A stretch of 24,135 bases of DNA from Streptomyces bikiniensis. GTDB lineage: Bacteria > Actinomycetota > Actinomycetes > Streptomycetales > Streptomycetaceae. The DNA is taken from the NCBI GenBank assembly GCA_000716465.1, contig JNWL01000067.1:1-24135 (forward strand), in the 5' to 3' direction. Of this stretch, positions 7,867-15,669 are shown in pieces. The translations under genes and the position numbers were made by a program. The notes under the pieces were generated by a model that was given only the letters and a program-made list of their open reading frames with translations, had not been told where the DNA came from and did no database searches. The number at the start of each line of letters is the position of its first letter. The first letter of the stretch is position 1.

Positions 7867-8690
7867 GTCGAACTCGCTTCCCCCGTGTCGGGCCGTTCCC
7901 GGTGGTGTGTGTTCCTCGTGTCGTGGTGCCGCAGGCCGGACGACATGCGGACGGCGCCGTCGACGCGGATCGTCTCGCCGTTGATCATCGGGTTGTCCAG
8001 GACGTGCGCGACGAGGGCGGCGAAGTCGTCCGGGTCGCCCCACCGCCGCGGGTGCACCAGGTCGCGGTCCAGCTCCGCGCGGGCCGCGGCGGGCACGGCG
8101 GCGACCGCCGGGGTCGCGAAGAAGCCGGGGGCGACGGTGACGACGCGGATGAGGGAGCCGGCCAGTTCGCGGGCGAGCGGCAGCGTCATGGAGACGACGC
8201 CGCCCTTCGACGCGGCGTACGCGGCCTGCCCGACCTGGCCCTCGAAGGCGGCGAGGGAGGCGGTGTTGACGATGACGCCGCGCTCCTGGCCGGCGGGTTC
8301 GTTGGCCGCCATGCGCGCGGCCCCCAGCCGGACGACGTTGAAGGTGCCGACCAGGTTGGCGGTGACGACCTCGGCGAACCGTTCCAGGGAGTGCGGCCCC
8401 GAGCGGCCGACGACGCGCTCCGCGTGCGGCACCCCGGCGCAGTTGATGACCGCGCGGAGGGTGCCGCGGTGCTCCGCGGCGTCCAGCGCCCCGGTCACGT
8501 CCTCCGGGCGGGTCACGTCCCCGGGGACGAAGACGGCCCGGCCGCCGAGGGTCTCCAGGGCCGCCCGGCCGCGCTCCTCGCCGCGGCCGAGGAGGACGGG
8601 GACGACGCCGGAGGCCAGCAGCCGTTCGGCGACGGCGAGGCCGAGGCCGGAGGTGCCGCCGGTGACGAGCGCGGTCGTGGTGGGGGACAT
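7863..8690 (-). CDS. Short-chain dehydrogenase, 3-hydroxyacyl-CoA dehydrogenase type 2-like
   Basis: A 275-residue classical SDR: the NAD(P) motif TGGTSGLG at about residues 10-17, NCAG at 83-86, and the catalytic S145, Y158 and K162 (ASLAAFEGQVGQAAYAASK). The AFEGQVGQAAYAASKGG and VAPGFFATP patterns are those of the HSD10/3-hydroxyacyl-CoA dehydrogenase type 2 branch, which interconverts 3-hydroxyacyl and 3-oxoacyl thioesters. It overlaps the NRPS stop (ATGA) upstream and the KAS III start downstream, so the three are translated together. It may oxidise or reduce a beta-position of the acyl or amino-acid precursor; the substrate is not deducible. The last about 25 residues are a polar tail beyond the SDR fold. 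Confidence 0.88.
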   Translation of the reverse strand: MSPTTTALVTGGTSGLGLAVAERLLASGVVPVLLGRGEERGRAALETLGGRAVFVPGDVTRPEDVTGALDAAEHRGTLRAVINCAGVPHAERVVGRSGPHSLERFAEVVTANLVGTFNVVRLGAARMAANEPAGQERGVIVNTASLAAFEGQVGQAAYAASKGGVVSMTLPLARELAGSLIRVVTVAPGFFATPAVAAVPAAARAELDRDLVHPRRWGDPDDFAALVAHVLDNPMINGETIRVDGAVRMSSGLRHHDTRNTHHRERPDTGEASST

Positions 8691-11600
8691 CAGCGCTCCT
8701 CGTGGGGGCCGCCGGGGCGCCGGTGCGCGGAGAGGCGGTCCGTGATGACCGCGGCGAGCGCGCGCGGCCGGTGGGTGACGAAGTAGTGGTCGCCGCCGGG
8801 GATCTCGGCCAGCTCGACGTGGGCGGCGTACCGCTTCCAGCCGGCGTAGGCGTGCGCGTAGCCGGGAGTGGCGGCGTCCTCGTCGCCGATGACGACGACG
8901 AGCGGGGCCTCCAGGAGCGGCGGGCCGTTCCGTTCGGTCTCGATCTGGAAGCGCAGGCCCTGCGTCATGTCGTGCCGGAGCACGTCGAGGACGGTCCGCA
9001 GGTCGGCTTCGTCGAGGACGCCGTCGAAACCGCCGAGCGCCTTCATGTACGCGTACAGGTCGTCGGCCGACCGGCCGAGGACGTGCTCCAGCTCCGCCTC
9101 CGGTGCGGTGGAGGGCAGCGCGCCGCCGAGGTACACGGCCTCGGGCCGGCGGCCCCGGCGCTCGGTCCGCCGGGCGACGGCCACCGCGAGGGCCGTGCCG
9201 GCGCAGTGGCCGTACACGGCGAAGGGGCCGTCGATCGTCCGGCAGATCTCCCCGGCGATCAGGTCGGCGGTCTCGTCCAGGCCGAGGAGGGGTTCGCCGG
9301 GTCGCGTCGGGTCGTGGCCGGGCAGGGCCGCGCTCCAGGTCGCGACGGCGGGGCCGAGCGCGGCGGCGAGTCGGTGGTAGGCGGCGGCGGTGCCGCCGCC
9401 GTAGGGGACGCAGACGAGGGCGAGCGGTGCGGGGGGTGCGCCGGGGCCCGGCACGCGGGCCGGGTCGTGTGCCGGCCGGTGTGCCGGATGGCCCGTCGGC
9501 AGGTCCGTCGGCCGGTTCGTCGGCCGGTTCGTCGGCCGGTGTGCCGGACGGTTCGTCGCTCGGTCCTCCGGCCCGTGTGCCGGCCGGTCCTCCGCCCCGT
9601 CGTTCTCCTGTCCCTCCGTGGTCAGCCGGCGCAGGATGCGGGGGGCCGTGGTGATGTCGCGGTGGCGGAGGCGGAGGGCCAGGGCGGCCGGGGTGGGGTG
9701 TTGGAAGACGTCGAGGACCTCGGTGCCCCGGCCGATGCGGCGTGCCGCGCGGACGGCCTTGAAGGAGTCGCCGCCCAGGGCGAAGAAGTCGTCGCGGGCG
9801 GCGACCGCCGGCACGCCGAGGACCTCGCGGAAGACGTCCGCGACCAGGCGTTCGGCGGGCGTGGCCGGGGCGTCGCCGCCGCCCGGGACGGCGGTCGGCT
9901 CCGGCAGGGCGCGCCGGTCGAGCTTGCCGTTGGCGGTGAGCGGGATGCGGTCGACGGAGGTGACGGTGGCCGGCACCATGTGGGCGGGCAGCCGGAGGGC
10001 GAGCGCGCGGCGCAGGGCGACCGGGTCGGGGGCGTCCGGGCCGGCGGGCACGACGTACGCGGCGAGGACGGTGTCGCCGACGGCGTCCTCCCGGACGACG
10101 ACGCGGCAGGCGGCGACGGACGGGAGGGCCCGCAGCGCGGCCTCGACCTCGCCGGGTTCGACGCGGAAGCCGCGGACCTTCACCTGGTCGTCGGCGCGGC
10201 CCTCGTACCGCAGGAGCCCCTCGGGGGTGCGGCGGGCGAGGTCGCCGGAACGGTACATGCGGGAGCCGGGCGGGCCGAACGGGTCGGCGACGAAGCGCTC
10301 GGCGGTGAGCCCCGGCCGGTCCAGGTAGCCGCGGGCCAGCTGGGATCCGGCGACGTACACCTCCCCGGTGACGCCGGGCGGCACCGGGCGGAGCCGGGTG
10401 TCGAGGACGTACAGGCCGAGGCCGGGCAGGGCGCGCCCGACGAGGCTCCCGCCCCGGGAGGCGGCGCGGGAGGGGTCGAGCGCCAGGTGGCTGGCGTGCA
10501 CGGTGGTCTCGGTGATCCCGTACATGTTGACCAGCTCGGGGCCGCCGTCGGGGTGCAGGGCGTACCACTCGGCCAGGCTCCGGAAGTCGAGCGCCTCGCC
10601 GCCGAGCACGACGTACCGCAGCGGCGGCCCGGGGGCGGTCGGCGGGGCGGCCCGGTACGCGTCCGTCAGCTGCTGGAACGCGGAGGGGGTCCGGCTCAGC
10701 ACGGTGACGCCCTCGTCGGCGAGGAGCCGCAGGAGGCGGTCGGGCGCGCGGCGGACGTCCGGGGGCACCAGGACGAGCCGGCCGCCGTGCAGGAGGGGTC
10801 CCCACAGCTCCCAGACGGAGAAGTCGAACGCGAAGGAGTGGGCCATGGACCACACGTCGTCGGCACGGAGGTCGAAGAGCTCGCGGGCGGCGGCGAACAG
10901 GTCGAGGACGTTGCGGTGCGGCACGACGACGCCCTTGGGGCGCCCGGTGGAGCCCGAGGTGTGGATGACGTACGCGGCGTCGTCCGGTGCCGGCGGACGG
11001 CCGGGTCCCCCGGGGAGGTCCGCGGACGCGTCGGGCGCGGGGCCGCCGGGCCCCGGGACGGGGAGGACGGGCAGGCCGGGGACGGCCGGGGGCGGCGGTC
11101 CGTCGGCGGTGCTCAGCAGCAGCGCCGGCCGCGCGTCGGTGAGCAACGCCCGGATCCGGTCCGGCGGGTGCTCCGGGTCGACGGGCAGGTACGCGGCGCC
11201 CGACGCGAGGACGCCGAGGAGCGCGACCACCAGGTCGGCGGAGGGCGGCAGGCAGACGCCGACCAGCAGCCCGGGGCCGCAGCCGCGCCGCCGCAGCAGG
11301 CGTGCCAGCCGCTCGGCGCGCGCGTCCAGTTCGGCGTAGGTCAGGGAGTCGGGCCCGCAGGTCACGGCGGTGGCGCCGGGGGTGCGGCGGGCCTGTGCGC
11401 GGAAGGCGTCGACGAGGGTGGCGGGGCCGTCGGCGCCGTCGGCCGGGGCGCGGCGCGGACGGATCCGTACGAGCTCCCGCCGCTCCTCGTCGCCGAGGAC
11501 GCCGACGGCGTCGAGCGGACGGTCCGGGGAGGCCAGGACCCGGCGCAGGAAGGAGTCGAACCGCTGCCGGTGGCCCGCGAGGTCGGCGGGTTCGTAGAGC

Positions 11601-12805
11601 GCGGCGTTGGCGTCGAGGGTGAAGGTGAGGTCCTGGGGCGTCGCGTACGCGCCCAGCATGAAGTCCTCGACGGGGCCGGGCGCGTGGTTGCGCAGCCGGG
11701 CGGCGCAGGGGCCGAACGACACGTCCGCGTCGAGGGACATGACGTTGGCCGTGGGGCCGAAGACGCGGTCGTCGCCGTGCCGCGCGCGCCGGTCGCGGCG
11801 GAGGTCCTCCAGGCGGTAGCGCCGGTGGGCGCGGCCGGCGTCGATCGCCGCGCAGGCGCGTCCGAGCACGGCGAGGAAGGTGTCCCCGGGCGCGCACGGG
11901 ACGCGCAGCGGCACGATGGTGGAGACCATGCCGGGGGTGGTCGCGGCCGCGCCGCCGTGCCGGTTGGACACCGGCAGCCCGAGCACGGCCTCGGGCGCGC
12001 CGGTGACCAGGCCGGTGTACGCGGCGAACGCGGCGATCACCACGCGCGGCCACGGCACGCCGTGGCCGCGCGCGAAGGAGGTGAGCCGTTCCCGCAGCCC
12101 GTCGTCCGCGTACCAGGTCTCGCGGAGCGGCACGCCGGCCGGGGGCAGGGCCGTGTCGGAGAAGCCGGGCACGTCGGCGAGGTCCGCGCAGGCGTCGCGC
12201 CAGTGGCGGCGGTCCTCGGCGAAGGCGGGCGAGGCGCGGTAGCGGCGGTCCTCCTCGACGAGGGCGTCGAGGCGGCTGAAGGGGGAGGGGGGCGGGGTGC
12301 GGCCGGCGGCCAGCGCGCCGTACACCTCGGCGGCGCGGCGGACGAGCAGCAGCGATCCGACGCCGTCGGAGACGATGTGGTGCAACTGCCAGAACCACAC
12401 GTGGCGGTCGGGGGCGAGGCGGAGCACCGCGTGGCGCTGGACCTCGCCCGCGGCGGGGTCCAGCGGCGTGTGGACGCGGGCGCGTGTCCACTCCCCCGCC
12501 GCCTCGTCGGGGTCGGGCGCGCCGGTGAGGTCGACGAGCGGCACGGGCGGGTCGGGCCGGGCGCCGATCCGCTGCCAGGGCCCGTCGTCGTCCTCACCGA
12601 AGTCGGTGCGCAGCGCGTCCGCCTCGGCGAGGGTGCGGCGGACGGCTTCCTGGAGCAGGGGCGGTTCGAGGGGGCCCCGCAGCTCCAGGGACTCCGCGTA
12701 GGCGTAGGCGAGCTTCGAGACGTCCAGCCGCTGGCCGTACCAGATGCCGGCCTGGCCTTCGGTGAGGGGGAGCCGGCGCGGGGAGCCGGCGGGTGAACCG
12801 GGCAT
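8690..12805 (-). CDS. One-module NRPS, C-A-T-TE, predicted threonine, Cys-type thioesterase
   Basis: A 1371-residue synthetase with EntF-like layout. The condensation domain (about 10-440) begins LTEGQAGIW and has HHIVSDG near 141. The adenylation domain (about 460-970) has [20 protein letters not shown] and NGKLDR; the pocket, aligned by eye to GrsA, reads D-F-W-S-V-G-M-V-H-K, close to the known threonine code DFWNIGMVHK. The carrier domain has LGGDSFKAV with Ser1014. A repetitive linker follows. The thioesterase has GHCAG with Cys1201 in place of the usual Ser and a candidate His1340 in GGDHYF; its [13 protein letters not shown] and LRHDM segments resemble type II thioesterases. The start ATG has GAGAGG upstream and lies just before the first C motif. 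It probably joins an acyl or peptidyl donor to Thr and releases the product. An MbtH partner is encoded at 21090-21299. Confidence 0.95.
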   Translation of the reverse strand: MPGSPAGSPRRLPLTEGQAGIWYGQRLDVSKLAYAYAESLELRGPLEPPLLQEAVRRTLAEADALRTDFGEDDDGPWQRIGARPDPPVPLVDLTGAPDPDEAAGEWTRARVHTPLDPAAGEVQRHAVLRLAPDRHVWFWQLHHIVSDGVGSLLLVRRAAEVYGALAAGRTPPPSPFSRLDALVEEDRRYRASPAFAEDRRHWRDACADLADVPGFSDTALPPAGVPLRETWYADDGLRERLTSFARGHGVPWPRVVIAAFAAYTGLVTGAPEAVLGLPVSNRHGGAAATTPGMVSTIVPLRVPCAPGDTFLAVLGRACAAIDAGRAHRRYRLEDLRRDRRARHGDDRVFGPTANVMSLDADVSFGPCAARLRNHAPGPVEDFMLGAYATPQDLTFTLDANAALYEPADLAGHRQRFDSFLRRVLASPDRPLDAVGVLGDEERRELVRIRPRRAPADGADGPATLVDAFRAQARRTPGATAVTCGPDSLTYAELDARAERLARLLRRRGCGPGLLVGVCLPPSADLVVALLGVLASGAAYLPVDPEHPPDRIRALLTDARPALLLSTADGPPPPAVPGLPVLPVPGPGGPAPDASADLPGGPGRPPAPDDAAYVIHTSGSTGRPKGVVVPHRNVLDLFAAARELFDLRADDVWSMAHSFAFDFSVWELWGPLLHGGRLVLVPPDVRRAPDRLLRLLADEGVTVLSRTPSAFQQLTDAYRAAPPTAPGPPLRYVVLGGEALDFRSLAEWYALHPDGGPELVNMYGITETTVHASHLALDPSRAASRGGSLVGRALPGLGLYVLDTRLRPVPPGVTGEVYVAGSQLARGYLDRPGLTAERFVADPFGPPGSRMYRSGDLARRTPEGLLRYEGRADDQVKVRGFRVEPGEVEAALRALPSVAACRVVVREDAVGDTVLAAYVVPAGPDAPDPVALRRALALRLPAHMVPATVTSVDRIPLTANGKLDRRALPEPTAVPGGGDAPATPAERLVADVFREVLGVPAVAARDDFFALGGDSFKAVRAARRIGRGTEVLDVFQHPTPAALALRLRHRDITTAPRILRRLTTEGQENDGAEDRPAHGPEDRATNRPAHRPTNRPTNRPTDLPTGHPAHRPAHDPARVPGPGAPPAPLALVCVPYGGGTAAAYHRLAAALGPAVATWSAALPGHDPTRPGEPLLGLDETADLIAGEICRTIDGPFAVYGHCAGTALAVAVARRTERRGRRPEAVYLGGALPSTAPEAELEHVLGRSADDLYAYMKALGGFDGVLDEADLRTVLDVLRHDMTQGLRFQIETERNGPPLLEAPLVVVIGDEDAATPGYAHAYAGWKRYAAHVELAEIPGGDHYFVTHRPRALAAVITDRLSAHRRPGGPHEER
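9461..9600 (-). repeat. 12-bp tandem repeats encoding the T-TE linker
   Basis: A degenerate 12-bp unit (CGGCCGGTTCGT type) is repeated about ten times and encodes a linker rich in NRPT/HRPA tetrapeptides between the carrier domain and the thioesterase. The frame is preserved because the unit is a multiple of three. The linker is polar and proline-rich, suggesting a flexible extended spacer that lets the thioesterase move relative to the carrier domain. Confidence 0.75.
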
Positions 12806-12920
12806 GTCGGAGCCTCTCGTGGGAGGAGGGCCGGGGGATCGGCCCTCCCGCTCGGTCCCGTGGCACGGGGGCGGCGGGCGGGGGCGCGGGCGGCGGGCCG
12901 CCCGGTGGGGCCCTGGTATT

Positions 12921-13050
12921 CGGGCGGGGCCGGGGGTCTCGGGGCGGGGCCGGGGGTGTCCGGAAAGTGGTGGAGTCTGCCCGGCGGGGCAGGGGCGGGG
13001 GTGTCTCGGGCAGGGGCGGGGTGTCTCGGAGCAGGGTCGGAGGTGTCCGG
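12921..13050. repeat. Degenerate GC-rich short repeats of about 20-25 bp
   Basis: A unit approximating GGGC(A/G)GGGGCGGGGTGTCTC recurs about six times with substitutions and length changes, ending alternately in GTGTCTC and GTGTCCGG. The plus strand is strongly G-rich with several runs of four or five G. No coding sense is apparent. Confidence 0.6.
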
Positions 13051-13120
13051 TGCGTGCGATCGCGAGGCGGAGGGGGAGTCGTGGCACGCCGGGCGACCGA
13101 CGGCGACGCGACCGCTGGGG

Positions 13121-13433
13121 GCGCCTCCGTGTCCGAAGGGCCACGGGGGATGCGTGTCGGGCGTTCCCGTGTCCGAAGGGCCACGGATTCCGTGACGGGC
13201 GCCTCCGTGTCCGAGGGGCCACAGGGGGTGCGTGTGGGGCGTTCCCGTGTCCGAAGGGTCACGGAGTCCGTGTCGGGCGCCTCCGTGCCCGAGGGATCAC
13301 GGGGGGTGCGTGACGGGCGCCTCCGTGTCCGAGGGGCCACAGGGGGTGCGTGTGGGGCGTTCCCGTGTCCGAAGGGTCACGGATTCCGTGTCGGGCGCCT
13401 CCGTGCCCGAGGGATCACGGGGGTGCGTGACGG
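13121..13433. repeat. Eight tandem units of 38-40 bp, two alternating types, each with an inverted repeat
   Basis: Units start at 13121, 13161, 13199, 13239, 13277, 13317, 13357 and 13395. Type A begins GCGCCTCCGTG and is 39-40 bp; type B begins GCGTTCCCGTG, contains ATTCCGTG or AGTCCGTG, and is 38 bp. The order is A-B-A-B-A-A-B-A. Every unit contains CCGTG ... CACGG (or CACAGG) arms around a CC-GA-GGG core, so each could fold as a small imperfect hairpin. A partial ninth unit follows at 13434. Confidence 0.85.
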
Positions 13434-13468
13434 GTGCCTCCGGCTGGGTGGGGCCTCCCCGGCGCCCC

Positions 13469-13747
13469 CTAGCGGGCGGTGTGGCCCGTGCCGCGGCAGA
13501 TCTCCAGGAGGGCCATCGCGATGGCCGTCCCCTGCCGCCCGTACGCCTCGGTGTAGGGGGAGATGACGCGCATCTCGCGGGTGAGGTCGGTACGGGCGCC
13601 GCCGGCGGACTGCCGGACGCGCTGGATCTCGCGGGAGAGTTCGAGGCGGCGGGCCACCAGGGCCCGGACCTCCGCGTCGACGACGTCGAGGCGGGCGCGC
13701 AGGGCGGTGACCTCCGCGGCGGCGGTCGGCTCGGTCCGCGTCGTCAT
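13469..13747 (-). CDS. Stand-alone AroQ-type chorismate mutase
   Basis: The 92-residue all-helical protein fits monofunctional AroQ chorismate mutases (chorismate to prephenate, the branch to Phe and Tyr). Visible counterparts of active-site residues are the Arg in LRARLDVVD, the ARR arginine, the basic residue in QRVRQ, the D..RE group in TDLTREM and the C-terminal GRQGTAIAMALLEICRG helix. Cluster-located AroQ proteins may instead act on 4-amino-4-deoxychorismate (as in chloramphenicol-type pathways), but no aminodeoxychorismate synthase is in the window to support this. It starts 2 bp after the stop of the upstream small secreted gene, and the repeat array follows its TAG. A dedicated supply of an aromatic building block is the simplest reading. 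Confidence 0.85.
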   Translation of the reverse strand: MTTRTEPTAAAEVTALRARLDVVDAEVRALVARRLELSREIQRVRQSAGGARTDLTREMRVISPYTEAYGRQGTAIAMALLEICRGTGHTAR

Positions 13748-13749
13748 GG

Positions 13750-13977
13750 TCAGTTGCCCCAGGTGTGGCCGAGCGGGGTGAGCAGGTCGACCACGGCCTT
13801 GCGGGTCTCCTTGGTGGCGTCCCCGATGGTCTTCGCCGTGGTCGAGATCGTCCGGCCCGCGGGGGACTCCGTGGCCATGGCCGACGGTGCCGTCGCGACG
13901 GCCGCGAGAGCGATTAAGGCCACGGTGGCGACTCTGCGGGTGGCCGGCTTCACGGTGGGGTGGGGGATGGCGCGCAT
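13750..13977 (-). CDS. Small secreted protein with a TTA codon
   Basis: A 75-residue product with a good Sec signal peptide: basic start (MRAIPHPTVKPATRR), hydrophobic core (VATVALIALAAVA) and a probable signal-peptidase site after PSAMA. The mature part of about 45 residues is polar and charged (TAKTIGDATKETRKAVVDLL) and ends LGHTWGN. I do not recognise a family. ATG 13977 was chosen over the longer upstream frame because GAGGAG sits directly before it and the signal peptide begins there. The leucine codon at 13915-13917 is TTA, the only one I found in any called gene, implying dependence on the bldA tRNA. It lies 2 bp upstream of the chorismate mutase gene and is likely co-transcribed with it. 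Confidence 0.65.
   Translation of the reverse strand: MRAIPHPTVKPATRRVATVALIALAAVATAPSAMATESPAGRTISTTAKTIGDATKETRKAVVDLLTPLGHTWGN
13915..13917 (-). promoter_or_regulatory. TTA leucine codon (possible bldA control point)
   Basis: Within GCC-TTA-ATC of the signal-peptide core. In Streptomyces TTA is read by the bldA tRNA, which becomes abundant late in growth, so translation of this gene may be development-dependent. The family rule is established; the effect here is inference. Confidence 0.6.
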
Positions 13978-14063
13978 GCGTCTCGTCTCCTCGGCTGTCT
14001 CATGTCGGTGGAGGTGGTGGTCGTTCTCGGTGATCCGATCCTCACACTCGTCACGAGTCCCAG

Positions 14064-14420
14064 TCAGCACTGACGATTGTCAGGGTCCTGTGATGGCAAC
14101 TCCCTGTCATGCCGACGATTTCCGGCCCCCGCGCCGAGCTCCTCCAGGGCGCTCACGAGCGGACGGGCGGGTTCCCAGCGGAGCGCCGAGCCGGCCGCCG
14201 AGGGCAGGGCGCGGGCCACCAGACGGGCCGCCGCCAACTCGGTCTCCTCGCCGTCGGGATGGCCGAGGAAGAGCGTCAGATGCGTCGCACCGTCCGGCGC
14301 CCGGAGCACATGGACGTGTTCCAGACAGTCCTCGGGCCGTGCGGTACGGCGGATCCGGTCGATCAGGGGGGTCCCGCCGGGCAGTGCTCCGACGGGAACG
14401 GTGGTCGTCACCAGGTACAT
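14064..14420 (-). CDS. Conserved-looking small hypothetical protein
   Basis: A 118-residue protein beginning MYLVTTTVPVG, with a probable alpha/beta fold (HVHVLRAPDGATHLTLFLGHP, then a helix ELAAARLVARALPSA) and a disordered polar tail. No family recognised. ATG 14420 is preferred over the in-frame GTG at 14435 because GGAGG lies 8 bases before it. The gene is divergent from the TrmB/LuxR-type regulator across a 143-bp spacer, and is followed by the small secreted protein gene in the same direction, so it may belong to the same regulatory unit. Confidence 0.6.
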   Translation of the reverse strand: MYLVTTTVPVGALPGGTPLIDRIRRTARPEDCLEHVHVLRAPDGATHLTLFLGHPDGEETELAAARLVARALPSAAGSALRWEPARPLVSALEELGAGAGNRRHDRELPSQDPDNRQC

Positions 14421-14563
14421 GAGTTGCGCCTCCACGAATATCCAGTGAACCAGCTCGTGTACCCCTGAGTAAGGTTGCCCTGGCTCGAAACGGGCTGGGA
14501 TAGTTGAAGTGGCTGCGGTGTACTTCGCGCAGTTGTCGGGGGAACTTCGGGGGGAGTCGAGCG
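14421..14563. promoter_or_regulatory. Divergent promoter region of the regulator and the small hypothetical gene
   Basis: The only divergent intergenic space inside the cluster. On the plus strand TTGCCC (about 14476-14481) and GATAGTT (about 14500-14506) are spaced roughly like -35 and -10 elements, followed by a GGGGGGAG ribosome binding site before ATG 14564. The stretch is less GC-rich than its neighbours. No clear operator palindrome was seen. Confidence 0.4.
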
Positions 14564-15637
14564 ATGGGACAACTGGGTCTGGATGCGGATGCCGAAGCCG
14601 TGTACCGCATTCTTCTGAAGCGGCCCAGAGCAGGGGTGGCGGAGATCGCCGAGGGGCTCGACTGGACCGTCGAGCGCGCCCGGCGCACCCTCGACAGACT
14701 GGCCGAACTCACCCTGGTGCGGGACTCCTCCGAGGAGCGGGGAAAGGTGCGCCTCGTCAACCCGGAGTTCGGCCTGGCCGGTCTCCTCCAGCGCCAGGAG
14801 CGGGAGCTCGCCCAGCACCAGCAGGCCGTCGCCGCCACCCGTCTGGCCATCACGCAGATGCTCACCGAGTACGACGACGACAGCGAGGCGCAGACCGACG
14901 AGGTCCGCCGCTACACCGGCCTCGACGCCATCAACTCGCAGATCGAGCGGCTGGCGCAGAGCGCCGAGAGCAGCGTCGAGGTGTTCGCCCCGGGCGGCGC
15001 CCAGACCGAGGCGGCCCTGGAGGCGGCCCGCCCGCTGGACCGGGCCGCGGTGGAGCGCGGGGTGCGGGTCCGCTACGTCTACCTGGACTCGGTGCGCAAC
15101 GATCCGACCACCCTCAACTACGCGCGCTGGCTGCACGACATCGGGGGCGAGGTGCGGGTCCTGCCCCAGCTCCCACCCCGCATGATCATCTTCGACCGCC
15201 GGGTCGCCATCGTGCCCATCGACCCGGAGGCCGCCGCCCGCGGCGTGCTGATCCTGCGCGGCGCCGGCGTCGTCACCGCCCTGGTCTCCCTCTTCCGGCA
15301 GACCTGGGCGCGCGCGGAGCCGCTCGGCGGCAGCAGGGTCGAGACGGCGGACGCGCACGGGCTCACCCGTCAGGAACAGGCCGTCCTCGACCTGCTCTTC
15401 GAAGGGCACACCGACGACGTCGTCGCCCGCAAGCTGGGCGTCTCGGTGCGCACCGGCCGCCGCATCACGGCCGACCTGATGGCGCGCCTGGGCGCCCGCA
15501 GCCGCTACCAGGCGGGCGCGCTGGCGATGGAGCGCGGCTGGCTGGGGAGCGGCGCCGCGCACACCGGCGTCCCCGCCGGGGCGGAACCCCGCGGGGACGC
15601 CGGAGCGGCGGCCGGCACACCGGCCGCCGACGCCTGA
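14564..15637 (+). CDS. Transcriptional regulator, TrmB-like N-terminus and LuxR-type HTH C-terminus
   Basis: The 357-residue protein has a winged-helix TrmB-like segment at about 8-75 (AVYRILLKRPRAGVAEIAEGL, then LDRLAELTLV), a coiled helix (LLQRQERELAQHQQAVAA), a middle domain resembling the phospholipase-D-like ligand part of TrmB regulators (about 110-260), and a LuxR/GerE HTH at about 268-330 (LTRQEQAVLDLLFEGHTDDVVARKLGVSVRT). The HTH recognition helix looks intact. ATG 14564 has GGGGGGAG upstream; the earlier in-frame ATG 14504 gives a Cys/Arg-rich non-family extension. The last 35 residues are Gly/Ala-rich and probably disordered. It is the only plus-strand gene in the cluster and sits between the two minus-strand gene sets, which suggests a pathway-specific regulator. 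Its ligand is unknown. Confidence 0.85.
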   Translation: MGQLGLDADAEAVYRILLKRPRAGVAEIAEGLDWTVERARRTLDRLAELTLVRDSSEERGKVRLVNPEFGLAGLLQRQERELAQHQQAVAATRLAITQMLTEYDDDSEAQTDEVRRYTGLDAINSQIERLAQSAESSVEVFAPGGAQTEAALEAARPLDRAAVERGVRVRYVYLDSVRNDPTTLNYARWLHDIGGEVRVLPQLPPRMIIFDRRVAIVPIDPEAAARGVLILRGAGVVTALVSLFRQTWARAEPLGGSRVETADAHGLTRQEQAVLDLLFEGHTDDVVARKLGVSVRTGRRITADLMARLGARSRYQAGALAMERGWLGSGAAHTGVPAGAEPRGDAGAAAGTPAADA

Positions 15638-15669
15638 GGCCGTCCCGCGCGCGGCGCTGCCCCCCACCG

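Larger units (their letters stand above)
12806..13468. other. Repeat-rich non-coding region between chorismate mutase and NRPS genes
   Basis: This 663-bp gap contains two repeat families (listed separately) and no credible gene. Long open frames cross it on both strands, but only because the DNA is GC-rich and periodic; their translations are low-complexity. A GAGAGG ribosome binding site for the NRPS lies at its left end (about 12814-12819, minus strand). Any NRPS promoter should lie here too, but I cannot pick out -10/-35 boxes. Confidence 0.6.

Noticed and set aside
8702..12796. Very long plus-strand open frame (over 1360 codons) opposite the NRPS gene
   Set aside because: It mirrors the NRPS gene exactly, translates to Gly/Val/Arg-rich low-complexity protein and has no family pattern; long antisense frames are normal in high-GC DNA.
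8690..12805. Catechol siderophore synthetase, from the EntF-like layout and Thr code (bacillibactin-like)
   Set aside because: No isochorismate synthase, 2,3-dihydroxybenzoate or siderophore-transport genes are visible; the carrier genes present are of PKS type.
13121..13433. CRISPR array
   Set aside because: Units are contiguous degenerate tandem repeats without unique spacers, and no cas genes are nearby.
12793..13566. Repeat protein encoded by the array
   Set aside because: Open frames exist on both strands but single units of 38 and 40 bp shift the frame inside each pair, no start signal is present, and the sequence overlaps the 3' end of chorismate mutase antisense.
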